Assembly (NCBI GenBank): GCA_965153355.1
Contig: OZ231127.1
Location: 60,388,001-60,452,000, forward strand
Reading direction: 5' to 3'
Length of the DNA: 64,000 bases
Source of the DNA: Flaccisagitta enflata
Lineage: Eukaryota; Chaetognatha; Sagittoidea; Aphragmophora
Shown: one piece after another, positions 10,263 to 26,834 of the stretch
Layout of the letters: the number at the start of each line of letters is the position of its first letter
How positions within the stretch are numbered: position 1 is the stretch's first letter
Position numbers and translations under genes: made by a program
The notes under the pieces: generated by a model
Databases searched by the model: none
What the model was told of the DNA's origin: nothing
The model's input: only the letters and a program-made list of their open reading frames with translations

Positions 10263-12877
10263 ATTGCTTTGAGGCACAAACTTGAAGTTGAAAAATTGAG
10301 CCGTGGGCCAAAAGATGCTGCCAGCGATCATAGCAGACAACAATTTATCCTGAACAAAAAAAAAAGAAGATAAAGAAAAATGAGTCAGTGTAGTTTGGAA
10401 ACAACTATAAGTGTTGTGCAAAAATTTACGATCATCTCATAAAATGTTAAAATCTAAATGATATTAGTTCCCCCAATTCAATTATAAGAAAACGTCTACG
10501 GTTTTATTTGATAGATATGAATAAGGCCAATTAGTAAAGCTCAACATGAAAATGTTTTCTGTTTTTCTGTTTTTCTTAAAATCAAAGTTTATTTGTTGAT
10601 TTTTTTTAGTTGCGGACACGCAACTCTGTGACAGGCTTTGTCCGTCCGTCCGTCCATCCGTCCGTCCGTCCGTCCGTCCGTCCGTCCGTCCGTCTGTCCG
10701 TCCGTAATGATGGAGTTGGAAAGTGTGAAAACGCGCATTTCCGTCCCTGCCCACCCGTCCCCATCTGGTGGCCGTGTATCCGGCCTTGTTAAGTCTATTC
10801 TAAAGGCAGTAACACTTATTTCAAATTGTCTGAAGCTTTCTGCAATGGCCATAATAATGATAGGTAGTGAAGACAGCACACTTTTATATACTTTGATACA
10901 CTTTGGTATGCTGAAAAGAATACACTAGTACGTCACACATGCACTCAATCATTCATCCATCCATTTATTAGTTTATTTATTTATTCATTCATTCATTCAT
11001 TCATTCATTCATTCATTCATTCATTCATTCATTCATTCATTCATTGAGTGTATTTGCTTTTATAAGCTCCCCGGGCGCCTTTGAAATTCTCGTTTTCTGT
11101 TCTGATTAGTAACTCCTTTTCTCACAGAAGCGAAAGGTCATTCAGCATCAGTCTTTTATTTCTTTCATATTCTATGCTGAAATCAAAGGAAATTCATAAA
11201 TTTTGATTAATCTTTCTTTATCTCACTGAATGAACTATAAGGCAGAGTATTTGGGGTGGCATTATAGCTATTTCCCTCCAATTTTTCACTAAAAAAAAAA
11301 AACACATTAGATTACTAGGCAAAAAAGGCTATTAAAAGGTCCTCCTCAGGAGAGGCGCCTGTTTGAGCAAAAACGCTACATCTATTCCAGATTCACTGAT
11401 GCTTTTCTTACTTTGAGGTCAGCAAAAACATCTGTCTTTGCTTTTATAACAGCCATGGAAGTAAAAAACATTGTGAGCGGTATCGGGAGAGTCAGCTGAT
11501 CCCATATGACTTTTTTGATGACGATGCGAGCCGAGGTCCCTGATGGAAGGAGGGGGAATTGTAGGAAAAGAAAATGCTGATGACTGAGAAAGTACATCTC
11601 ATCTGAAACAAGGCCGGATACACGGCGACCTCAGCCGCGTGCGGGTGGGTAGGGGCCGTATTTGAGGTCACTTGATCATTTGGGCAGGAGCAGTGAGGCC
11701 AAAGACCGCAAAAACCAAAAAAAAGTAAAGTGTGACAAACCTACGGATGGAAGGACAGACTGACAGACCAACAAAGCGGGGTTTAGAGTCGCGCAGCACG
11801 CGACTGAAAAAAAATGTGAAAAGTGAAAAAAGAATTCAGAAAATCATAGCTCAAAAACTATTGATCGCATAATACTCTCCTTGGCACCATCTGAAAGAGA
11901 AAAATCAGTTTGTTCTAAACTGTCAATTTGATGCGTAGTCTCATTTGGCCCCAGTAAAGCACCAACTTTCACAAACGCCTCACCAGAAAATTGGAAAAAT
12001 TGAATTTCTCCACTGGTCTCAAAAAGCTGAAGGACCATTTTTTTCCAAATTATAATTCAACCTACCTACTAACTTCTTTTCAAGAAATTTGAGCCAGAAA
12101 TGATTGAAGGGGCCTGAAAACGAACAACCCACAGTCGCTGCGGTGGCTGCTCCCAACCAGTTAATGGACAGACGCTCATCTGGATCACGAGTTGAACTAC
12201 GTTTAAAAAAGAAAATGTAACACAGGGCTACAAATTGCAATACAGGTTTGACGTGGACAGGTGGACTTGGGTATACAAGTTACCCTCTACATCCTCCCTC
12301 TAAAAGCCCATGCAGGTATGGACAGAAATTGGTGACCCTTTTCTAAATGATAAATAGCTTTTGAAAAGTTCTGGAAAGGGAGGATTTTTAAAGAAATTTC
12401 ATGGATTGCTCGAATCTTCCCTACATACATCCCCACTCCATTTAAAACTGACCCTCTATACTAGACTGCGTAATGCATTGTTGTCTAATGTCTCCTGCGC
12501 CATGCAGTATCCCTTTGTACATCCTACCTCCATTAAAGAACATACCTCCTATACTGCGTAATGTATGTTTGATCAATATCTCCAGCGCCATACAGCACCC
12601 CCGACTACATCCTATATTCATTCAAAACATACCTTTTATACTGCGTAATGCATTGTTGACTAATGTCTCCAGCGCCATACAGCATTCCCATATACAAAGC
12701 GTCTTTTGGCGCATAAACGGATTTAAACAGATTCTTAAAGCCAACTTTAGCGCCTCTTCTTAAGACGAGCGCCGAGGCAGTGACGGTCCATGTCGCCGTC
12801 GCTACTCGAGCCCAAAATGCGCGCCGTTGAGCGTTTTCAATTGAGTCAGTTTCATCAAGAACGTTTATGGAAGACAT
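10176..12877 (-). CDS. PXMP2/Mpv17-family membrane protein, four exons
   Basis: A complete model of 225 residues, phases consistent. Exons in transcript order: 12633-12877 (ATG 12877), 12066-12196, 11412-11539, 10176-10349 (stop TGA). This family comprises small four-helix proteins of peroxisomal or mitochondrial inner membranes linked to channel activity and organelle homeostasis. Family landmarks are DALYMGMLYGAGDISQQ in exon 1 (compare the usual T.G.l...GD...Q), DPDERL and GPFNHFW in exon 2, IKKVIWDQL and P in exon 3, and IFWPTAQFFNFKFVPQSNR then IWSNG in exon 4, which is the Mpv17/PXMP2 C-terminal signature. The N-terminus is about 40 residues and the protein is somewhat longer than typical members. 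Exons 1 and part of 2 lie within the left arm of the large inverted duplication. The distinction between PXMP2 and Mpv17-like subfamilies is uncertain. Confidence 0.9.
10607..10791 (+). repeat. hairpin-ended dispersed repeat
   Basis: It begins with hairpin AGTTGCG/CGCAACT (10608-10614, 10619-10625). A (GTCC)n stretch follows at 10637-10706, then CCCTGCCCACCCGTCC, and it ends with GCCGTGTATCCGGCCTTGTT. It lies in PXMP2 intron 3. Confidence 0.8.
10975..11045. repeat. (ATTC)n microsatellite
   Basis: An uninterrupted ATTC tract in PXMP2 intron 3. Confidence 0.9.
11609..11812 (-). repeat. hairpin-ended dispersed repeat, full length
   Basis: It starts ACAAGGCCGGATACACGGC, includes GGGCAGGAGCAGTGAGGCC and the GACAGACTGACAGACC block, and ends with hairpin AGTCGCGCAGCACGCGACT followed by GAAAAA. 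It lies in PXMP2 intron 2. Confidence 0.8.
12440..12700. repeat. three 88-bp tandem copies of PXMP2 exon-1 end plus donor
   Basis: CTGCGTAATG recurs at 12641, 12554 and 12466, giving a period of 87-88 bp. The unit contains the last codons of exon 1 and, on the minus strand, the AG|GTATGT donor. The donor is kept in the second copy and lost in the third (GGTCAG). The same array exists in the right arm at about 26260-26520. Confidence 0.85.
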
Positions 12878-13467
12878 TTTGCTTTTTTAAGTTACATAGA
12901 GGATATGAGTGTTTTAAACAGATTCAGCTCTATGGAAAACTATAGTGTGATTGTTGTTACAAAAAAAAAGTGCATAAATATGCACACTTTGTCTTGATTG
13001 TCATAGAACAACGCAAAGGTGGACGGACCAATGGATGGATTGACAAAGACGTTTGGAGAATCGTGACCCTAGAGTTGGTAGTGATATTACAGGCGAAAAT
13101 CTGCGCTGAAGTGAAATGAGAAAAAAATGTGCAAAAAAATGTAAAAAAAATTGTGTCCGACGGACGGACAGACGAATCTCATTGTACAGTCGCGTAACTT
13201 GATGTAAAGCTACCAAAAATGAGTATGTATAAAGAAGAGGTGGTGTTGTTTTTAACAGTAAACACAAGGCCACATGAAGCGTCGAAAAAATGCGTTACCA
13301 ACCAACCAGCCTACCATCCAACCAACGGACACGCCCTCCTATAGTCGTGCTTTAGCGCCCTTTGAATTGGAACGCATTGAAAATATACGAAAAGAAAAAA
13401 TTCAAATTGGCTTTGAGTGTTGATGCATTTGGATCTCTTTTTCTCTCTATTTCTCTCTCTTCTCTTC

Positions 13468-13554
<87 letters not shown>

Positions 13555-13960
13555 CAACCGATTTAGATGAAGAAAACCTGATTGCGAAAGTTGAATTAAT
13601 TCTGTCAATTCTACTGGACGTGTTCAAGTTCAAGTTCAAGTTCAACTCAACCGGAAAAGAAAAGCCAGTGGCTTGTGGTCCCGGTGCAATCCGTCATTCA
13701 TCTGCATTCGTACATAACCGTAACAACATAAAACCTTTCATAGTATGTCCGGACTTTTGGTATTCTCTACCAAAAACAGGAGACAAAAGACCAAAAAAAG
13801 ATGATGTAAGAAGATACCATACTTACATTTGGTAATACTGGTACCAATAAAGGCGGCTCTCGCCGACTGGAAAAATGTCGTGAATGGGAGTCTTTTTTTT
13901 TCTGTGCATGTTCTTCAGTGTGAGCATCTCATGACAGTTGGTTGGCTGCTTGTCTGTTTT

Positions 13961-14045
13961 TAGTCGCGTGCTACGCGACTCTACAATCAGCTTTGTCGGT
14001 CCGTCGGTCCGTCCGTTGGTCCGTCCGTCACACTTTACTTTTTAT
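13961..14045 (+). repeat. hairpin-ended dispersed repeat, 5' hairpin half
   Basis: A perfect 8-bp hairpin AGTCGCGT/ACGCGACT (13962-13980) is followed by the GGTCCGTCGGTCCGTCC block and CACACTTTAC. The other end is replaced. Its mirror is at 24917-25005. Confidence 0.75.
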
Positions 14046-14234
14046 TCAATATCTGTCTCCCTGTGTCAAAAGTGTAAGATTTTCGGAAATTGTGTTGTTT
14101 CTACTTTTCCACCCATTGATTTTCTTCCGGGGGGGGGGGGATATTCAACTTTATACACGCCTGTGTTATTTTCACTGTATAACAGTAGCATCCCTTCTTA
14201 CCAGTGACAACCCTTAAGAAGGAATCGCCATATA

Positions 14235-14717
14235 CAGTAGATGTCGTTTAGACTTGGAAATACGGGGGAATTCATTACAGGAAAACAAATGTACTTAAAA
14301 GACTGATATTTAGAATATAGACTAATAAAAGACATTTTTTGAGGGAACATTCTTTGAAATGAAATGTGATACAATTTTCCTACCATTTGTTCGGTAAGTA
14401 TATTGCTCGTTTAGCAGTTGCCAGGGAACGTAACTATATGTGACAGCCCTGTGATGCTCCCTGGCAACCGCCAAATGAGCAATATTCTTACAGTATATAT
14501 TGCGAGAAAGTTGTAGCAACTTTTATTTTGAACAATGTTCCCTCAAAAAATTTCTCAACATATTGATACTTTAGCGTGTAAATGTGAAAATGTGTTTCTA
14601 TAGCAACCAACACCCTTTCATCATCATTTATAGTTAATATTTAAATATCACTCTTAACTTTGCATTTGTCTTCTGTATTAGATCCCTCGCATTTCCAAGT
14701 ATACACAACATTTACTC
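14235..14717. mobile_element. TA-flanked foldback MITE (CAGTAGATGTCGT family), left-arm copy
   Basis: A 483-bp element between TA dinucleotides (14233-14234 and 14718-14719). The left end CAGTAGATGTCGTTTAGAC is intact. The right end has decayed. The interior is itself an imperfect palindrome around the TAGGGAGC-type block. TA flanks and CAGT termini suit a Tc1/mariner-derived MITE. Confidence 0.75.
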
Positions 14718-15059
14718 TACAACAAACCAGTTTGTGACCTCAAAACCAGATTTTGGCCTGTGAGACCCACATCCTAATTAGTAATTTCATATCAGATCCT
14801 GGAGGGACAGACGGAAAAATGGATGAAAGGACAGATTTATTCTCTCCAGGTTCTTCAGGATTTTGTCCGCCTTAGGCCCGCTGCTTTAGCCTCCCTCTCC
14901 TCACAAAATACCCCCGATGGGCATGGGTACTGCCGTCCATGTATGAAATATGGGTAAAAATGTTTAATTGAAGAATATTCTTACCATTTTATTGGTTTTT
15001 TGATTGTCGAACAGCAGTCATGGTTACTACAGAGTAAGAAGAAGGAGTAGTCATCCAAG

Positions 15060-15350
15060 AATCGCACAAAGTCAGCAGTTACCGATGCCCTGCTTGCAAG
15101 GCAGTCGCGTCAAAGGGCGAAAGTCCTATAGAACATAAGGGTGAATTTCCAGACGTCCTAGGGTGGCATATTTCAGGCCCAAGACAACCGACCCAGGTCA
15201 TATCATGCAGATTTACTGGAGGGTGGATTTGCGGGCTGCAGGACAATTTGAGGCCTTGAAAACAAATATGAGGTTCATGCTAATTTGAGGCTTGGAGGGC
15301 AAAACTGAAGCCTGAGAGGGTTAGTCTAAAGGCTTGAAGGGTGAAATCAG
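15060..15350. repeat. minisatellite-core dispersed repeat, copy 2
   Basis: GTCAGCAGTTACCGATGCCC, then GGGTGAATTTCCAGACGTCC, then degenerate units of the TTTGAGGCTTGGAGGGC type. Mirrored in the right arm at about 23610-23895. Confidence 0.7.
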
Positions 15351-15522
15351 AAGAAAGGACAGATACCTGGATATTCACCCCTTTGTCCAACAGGATATTG
15401 GCATATTAGGACCCCTGAACACTCAGAGAATAAGAAGAAGTAGAACTGAAAAGAAAAAGAAAAAGCAAAAAGATAAAGAAAAAGAAAAAGAAATAGAAAA
15501 AGAAAAAGAAAAAGAAAAAGAA

Positions 15523-15581
<59 letters not shown>

Positions 15582-15699
15582 TAATTATAGACAAACCTAA
15601 AACTTAAAAAGTTGATCGTTTCATATTTCTTCAACCTTTCACACGACCCCAAATAGTTATCTCTCTCTGGCTCAAGATTCTAGCTCCATCAACAAAGTG

Positions 15700-15762
<63 letters not shown>

Positions 15763-15783
15763 TTCTTTCTTTCTTTCTTTCTA

Positions 15784-15885
<102 letters not shown>

Positions 15886-16049
15886 TTCCTCCGCAAGACG
15901 CTAGACACAATGTACTCTACAGCGGAACGTAGAATTCGCTATCCCATGGGAGATTTTGAAACTATTTTCTAATTGGTAACAAGGTAGTTTAAATTTCAAC
16001 AAGTCAACAAGCGCTCTACTGGAGCTGAACTCTGTACATGCCAAGCAAA

Positions 16050-16640
16050 CGTTCAAAGTTGAGAGCAAAGGTGATAAAGGAATTCCAGTTAAATTGCACC
16101 AGGGTCACTCTTGAATGTGTGTTACCATTTATGCCCAATAAGTTTTAACTTTTATTACTAAGAGAGAGATGTTCAACTGTAGGTAAGAAAAAGGTGACAA
16201 GGGCATTCCAGTTTCATGATTTTCTAGGGTTACTCTCAAATGACTGTCACCGTTTATGCCTTTACGGAACGGAGGAAGACAGTTTGACAAATGCCCAACA
16301 GGCTTTACTAACCTTTAAGATAGAGAGAGATAGAGAGATGTTCAACTATAGGTGAGAAAAAAGGTGACTAGGGCATTCCAGTTCCGCAGTACCAGGGTTA
16401 TCCTCAAATGCATGTCACCATTAATGCCTTAACAGAACGGAGAAAGATGGTTTGACTAACTGGTTTTACTTTCTTTTAAGAAATAGAGAGATAGAGTTGT
16501 TCAACTGTAGGTGAGAAAAGAGGTGAAGGGGTGAGCGGGTTGGCGGGTTAGCGGGTTTAGCGGTGCCAGGGTTACCATCAAATGTATGTTAACATTAATG
16601 CCTTCAGTGAAAGGAGAAAGACGATTTGACCTAACAGGTT
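16050..16640. repeat. four diverged tandem units of about 165 bp
   Basis: Each unit carries TTCAACTRTAGGTGAGAAAA, GGGCATTCCAGTT, CCAGGGTTA and a TTTGAC...TTTTAACTTT end. The same array is at about 22290-22900 in the right arm. Confidence 0.75.
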
Positions 16641-17030
16641 TTAACTTTGATGATAGAGAGAGAGAATGAAGATTTTCAAGTGTTCCCTCTCCCAGCAGAG
16701 GTGTGCTCTGACGGCCATCATCTTATGTGTTTATTTGTAACCAACCAAAACAACATGAATAACAAACAAACCTAGTAGTATAGGCGGGATGGCTAAATGA
16801 AAACTAACAACATCAAATGTATCTGATATACTAACAATATCTGAAAAAATGGATATAGATCGAGATGACAGAGCAAGATGGAAAGCCACAGCGAAGGTAA
16901 TAGAAACAAGAACACTTTATGGGAATGAGAGAGAAGGGCTAGGATTTCCTTCCTTTCTTTGAGACTTTCTCTTTCTTTTTTCTTATTTGTTGTTTCATTC
17001 TTTTTTTCTGAGAAAAGGGCTAGGCTTTCC

Positions 17031-17600
<570 letters not shown>

Positions 17601-17624
17601 GAATATCTAATATTTTGTTCCCAG

Positions 17625-17763
17625 AAATCTGGATCCTTCTTTCACGAGGACGACAACAATAACAACAACAGCGACTGTGAGTCCAAACCATTACTGGATC
17701 ATTCTTTCACTGTCTTCGAATACGATGAAAATAACAACAAAAACGCCAACGAATACAATGACG

Positions 17764-17802
<39 letters not shown>

Positions 17803-17804
17803 GC

Positions 17805-17869
<65 letters not shown>

Positions 17870-19417
17870 CCTTAAAGAATACGGCTCTTCATCCTCCAAT
17901 GATAACAATGACGTTAAGAAACAAAAACAACAACGGAGCTACCATCGCAGATTCACTGAAATCCGTCGTTCCAACACACTTCTGATTTTCGCCGTTTTCA
18001 TGGCCAGTTGGTTGGACAATTTCTTGCTGACAGTCGTTGTCCCGATTGTCCCTCAATACATCGCCAAACTGGACGCCATAGCGAGAGAGAAGGACATGAT
18101 GGGAGTCACAGATGGAATGGTGGCGGTGACAGATGGGGTGGTGGGGGTGAGAGGTGGCATGATGCCGGTGACAGATGGGATGATGGCGGTGACAGATGGG
18201 ATGGTGACTACGATGGAAAGAGGACAAAACTTCGGCAACAATTCCTTCAATGACGATTTCATGGGATTTTTGTTTGGTGAGAATGACGCGAATTATGGCC
18301 TAATAGTCTTTTTAGTCTTTTTAGTCTTTTTAATCGCGTGCTTAGCGACTCAACACCCCGCTCTGTCCATCCGTCCATCTGTCTGTCCCTCGGTCACACA
18401 TCATTATGGTTTTAGGTGCAGAGCACCTCTATAACTGGCTGTGTCCGTCGCTTGGTTGGTCTGTTTGTCTGTTGGTAACGCATTCGTTCGACAATCCACA
18501 CATCGCACCTTATGGGCCTACTTAACCTTGTTTTTTATTCTTTGATCTCACCGCTCCTACCAAAATACTCTAATGACCTCAAATACAGCCCCTGCCAACC
18601 CGCACGCGACTGGTGTAGCCGTGTATCCGGCCTTGTCTTTGTAACGGAATATTTGGAAAACTTTAATTCATTAATTATTCCTATGGAATTTTCTTCTATG
18701 CGCTTCCATAAGACGGCAAGTTTTTGAAGGAAAATGAAGTGTTCCACCATACTTTTTGCATCATTATCAGGACAGTAATGAAGCTGGAATGCTTGCAGTG
18801 GACAAATTGTTTCTAAAGATACTTGGTGCATACAACTTTATCATATTCTGACCTAAAATGTAATTTGAACTATGCAGTTCACATGAAAACAAGGAGGAAA
18901 ATTATGATTTTTAGTGAATTTCTGCTTACAATTTTTTCTGTTTTCTTAGGTCGAAATCATAAGAAAGCCGCAAACAGGGAAATTTTGCATTTTGAAAAAC
19001 ATAGTTCTCTCTGTTATCGATTTGAGAAGAGAACTATTGCCTTGGTTTTTGCATTTTTTCATTCTCTATGCAAATTTAGAATTTCGACCAGCCCCCTATC
19101 AGTGACCAAAAATAAAAAAAGTAAAAAATTTCAATGATCTTTTTAAGTATTATTGGCTAAACTTGGTCCTCTTGCTAATTAAATGCAAATTTTTCTTTTG
19201 AATATTATATCCGACTCATCTCAATCACTTTCATTCACTGGTTTCTGCATCTTCATTTATTTTTTATTTCATTTTAAACTTCTTCATTTTTTCTATTTTG
19301 ACTTTCTTTGAAACACATATGTTGGCTTCGGAGGGACGCAGTCATAATGATATACATGTGCCACATTGCATCAGAAAGAATAAGAAAGTTACTTCAAATT
19401 TAAGCACTCTCTGTCTC

Positions 19418-19502
<85 letters not shown>

Positions 19503-19700
19503 TTCTCTCTCTCTCTCTCTCTATGCCCCATTATTCCATTCTTATACAGACAAGATGAACCTTGGAGATTCTGATGGCAAGAACAAGACCCATCGAAAAA
19601 GAACAACCGAGAGAGCAAGTCTTCTGTTTGCCTCCAAACCAATGGTCCAAATCGTCTTTGATCCAATAGTTGGATGGCTTACTGGCAAAATTGGTTACAG
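17625..19700 (+). CDS. SLC18-like vesicular amine/acetylcholine transporter, two exons (partial)
   Basis: Exons 17625-18276 (acceptor TTGTTCCCAG, donor TTTG|GTGAGA) and 19550-19700 (acceptor CTTATACAG, donor ACAG|GTGATT) join in phase. SLC18 proteins are 12-helix MFS antiporters that load transmitters into vesicles using protons. The first exon has an Asp/Asn-rich cytoplasmic segment with a run of about 35 Asn, then RRSNTLLIFAVFMASWLDN and FLLTVVVPIVPQY, which closely match SLC18 helix 1 (LLDNMLLTVVVPIIPSY). A luminal loop with an MxxVTDGM repeat follows. The second exon has RASLLFASKPMVQIVFDP and VGWLTGKIGYR, matching SLC18 helix 2 (VGLLFASK...NP..G.LTNRIGY). No start and no later exon is visible: the mirror arm follows at once. 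The gene is either broken by the inversion or continues beyond a very long intron. Confidence 0.75.
17764..17871 (+). repeat. coding (AAC)n tract, poly-Asn in the SLC18-like protein
   Basis: An almost pure AAC run with one AGC, in the frame that carries the SLC18 helix motif, so it reads as poly-Asn. Confidence 0.85.
18098..18206 (+). repeat. coding 24-bp minisatellite in luminal loop
   Basis: About four to five units of GATGGNGTGACAGATGGGRT type encode MxxVTDGM repeats. A matching degenerate block is seen in the decayed right-arm copy at about 20920-21010. Confidence 0.75.
18325..18645 (+). repeat. two nested or tandem hairpin-ended repeats
   Basis: A decayed hairpin (ATCGCGTGCTTAGCGACT) starts the first. 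A second begins with the perfect hairpin AGGTGC/GCACCT at 18414-18428. A single distal end, CCGTGTATCCGGCCTTGT, lies at about 18615-18635. A diverged mirror lies at 20585-20835. Confidence 0.7.
19410..19522. repeat. (CT)n tract before SLC18 exon 2
   Basis: CT repeats in the sense orientation, ending about 27 bases before the acceptor of the exon at 19550. Confidence 0.9.
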
Positions 19701-19925
19701 GTGATTACTGGCAAAATTTGTAACAGGTGATTACTGGCAAAACTGGTTACAGGTGATTACTGACAAAACTAGTTAAAGGTAATGCTGGCTAAATTGGTTG
19801 CGGGTGATTACTGGCAAAATCAGTTGCAGGTGATTTCTGGCAAAATTGATTGTAGATGATTCCTGGTAGAATCGTTTTCAGGTGATTGCTGGCAAAATTG
19901 GTTACAGGTGTAAAATGGCAAAATT
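19679..19925 (+). repeat. 26-bp tandem array grown from an SLC18 exon end
   Basis: About nine units of TTACTGGCAAAATTGGTTAC plus AGGTGA. The first unit is the coding end of the exon (LTGKIGY) together with its donor. Later units repeat both with increasing divergence and several keep a CAG|GTGATT donor. It lies in the palindrome spacer. Confidence 0.9.
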
Positions 19926-20865
19926 GAGTGCATGTATATCATTATGACTGCGTCCCTCCGAAGCCAACATATGTGTTTCAAAGAAAGTCAAAATAGAAAA
20001 AATGAATGAATAAAAATGCAAAAACAAGTGACTAAAAGTGAGTGAGACAAAGGGTATGGAAGTCGAGTGTATTGAGAAAGAACTAGTTTATCAGCAAGAG
20101 ACTATTTAGCCAATGGCTTAAAGATCATTGAAGATTACTGCTTTGTTTTGAGTGCAATAGAGGCTGATCAGAAATTCTAAATTCATGGGAATGAAATGCA
20201 AAAAACAAGGATATATTTCTCAAATCGACAACAGAAATATGTTTTCAAATAAAATTTCCCTGTTGCAGCTTTTATACTGTTCGACCTAGAAAAACAGAAA
20301 AGAACAAGCAAAATTCGCTAAATCATATTTTCTCGCTATTTTTCATGTGAACTGCATAGTTCAAATTATTTAAGTCAGGAATATGACTCATGTATACACC
20401 AAGTATCTTTAGAAACAATTTATCCCTTCTCAGCTCGTGCTGTGTGTACAAAATAATGGTGGAGTACTTCATTTTCCTTCAAACTGCCGTACTATGAAGC
20501 ACTATAAAAAAATTCCATAAATAATTGTAGTGCAAAGATTTTCAAATATTCCGTTACAAAAGACTGAGGCAGTCACTCAGCTCAGCGTGCAGTGGCAGAT
20601 TTGTATTTAGATCGTGGGTATTTTGGTAGGAGCAGTGAGATCAGAATAAGGCAGGTGAGTAGGCCGTAAGGTGCGTGTATGGGTGTCCGGGCAAATCGTT
20701 ATAACAGACCGGCAGACCAATAGCGTTTGCGATTTAATGATGCTCTGCGCAAACCGTAATGATGTGACCGAGGACGAACAGATGGGCTGGATGGACGAAG
20801 CGTAATCGTAAGCGCGATTAAAGACAAAGACTCGCGTGTGGAAACCATAGTGCGTCATCTCACCA

Positions 20866-21380
20866 AGTAAAATCCCATGAAATCGTCATTAAAGTGATGC
20901 CAAATTTTGTCACCATCGTAATCACCATCCATCTGTCACCACCATCATGCATCTGTCACCATGCCACCCCACCACCCGTATCACCTGCATCATTCATCTG
21001 TGACTTTCCATGTATTAAATATATGCCATATAACAGATATATTCTTCAATCGGGCGGAACGCGGCTTTGTCAGCAAATGTCAATAGCCATGCTAACAGCA
21101 AAATCAGAAGTATGGCAGAACAGCGATTTCATTCCGTTATTTTGTTTCATTATTCATCGGTGGAAGACCATGTTTAAGGTTGTGTGTGTTGTTGTGTGTG
21201 ATGTATTATTGATATTATTGACCGATGGTATTTATTGTTATTATTGTTATTATTATTATTGTCATCATTATATTCGTTGGCGTTTGTTGTTATTTCATCA
21301 TATTCGAAAGACGATGAAAAATGATCAATATGGGCTGGACTCCTGTCATATTGTGTGTGTCCTCGTGAAGAATCAGATTT
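20866..21380 (-). pseudogene. decayed copy of the first SLC18-like exon
   Basis: It is collinear with 17625-18276: acceptor CCCCAG at 21381-21383, TTCGAATATGATGAAAT, CCAACGAATATAATGATG, a CTTCTGATTTT block, the VTDGM-type repeat and a TTGGTGAGA donor-like end. The helix-1 coding part is missing or frame-broken, the Asn tract is short and mixed, and stops appear. It is not a functional exon. Confidence 0.8.
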
Positions 21381-21395
21381 CTGGGGAACAAAATA

Positions 21396-26082
<4,687 letters not shown>

Positions 26083-26834
26083 ATGTCTTCCATAAACGTT
26101 GTTGATGAAACTGACTCAATTGAAAACGCTCAACGGCGCGCATTTTGGGCTCGAGTAGCGACGGCGACATGGACCGTCACTGCCTCGGCGCTCGTCTTAA
26201 GAAGAGGCGCTAAAGTTGGCTTTAAGAATCTGTTTAAATCCGTTTATGCGCCAAAAGACGCTTTGTATATGGGAATGCTGTATGGCGCTGGAGACATTAG
26301 TCAACAATGCATTACGCAGTATAAAAGGTATGTTTTGAATGAATATAGGATGTAGTCGGGGGTGCTGTATGGCGCTGGAGATATTGATCAAGCATGCATT
26401 ACGCAGTATAAGAGGTATGTTCTTTAATGGAGGTACGATGTACAAAGGGATACTGCATGGCGCAGGAGAAATTAGACAACAATGCATTACGCAGTCTAGT
26501 ATAGAGGGTCAGTTTTAAATGGAGTGGGGATGTATGTAGGGAAGATTCGAGCAATCCATAAAATTTCTTTAAAAATCCTCCCTTTCCAGAACTTTTCAAA
26601 AGCTATTTATCATTTAGAAAAGGGTCACCAATTTCTGTCCATACATGCATGGGCTTTTAGAGGGAGGATGAAGAGGGTAACTTGTATACCCAAGTCCACC
26701 TGTCCACGTTAAACCTGTATTGCAATTTGTAACCCTGTGTTTCATGTTCTATTTTATACCTAGTTCAACTCGTGATCCAGATGAGCGTCTGTCCATTAAC
26801 TGGTTGGGAGCAGCCACCGCAGCGACTGTGGGTT
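26083..26834 (+). pseudogene. truncated second copy of the PXMP2/Mpv17-family gene
   Basis: Exon 1 (26083-26327, donor AG|GTATGT) differs from the complete gene's exon 1 by one residue in the first 82 (Val for Leu at position 7). Exon 2 begins at 26764 (acceptor ACCTAG) and reads SSTRDPDERLSINWLGAATA, then ATVG, before the duplication ends inside the codon run at 26834. Beyond that the frame runs straight to a stop (TAA at 26834-26836). The promoter side is duplicated too, so a short transcript is possible, but exons 3 and 4 with the family's C-terminal signature are absent. Confidence 0.88.

Noticed and set aside
10607-10791. Hairpin-ended repeats as tRNA genes or as CRISPR-like arrays
   Set aside because: No cloverleaf or regular spacer structure is present. 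The copies are dispersed, variable in length, and in a eukaryotic genome.
13362-13835. Frame with KFKFKFNSTGKEKPVACGPGA in the left arm and its mirror at 25130-25598
   Set aside because: There is no recognisable motif or convincing splice structure, and it lies directly after a (CT)n tract. Not enough to call a gene.
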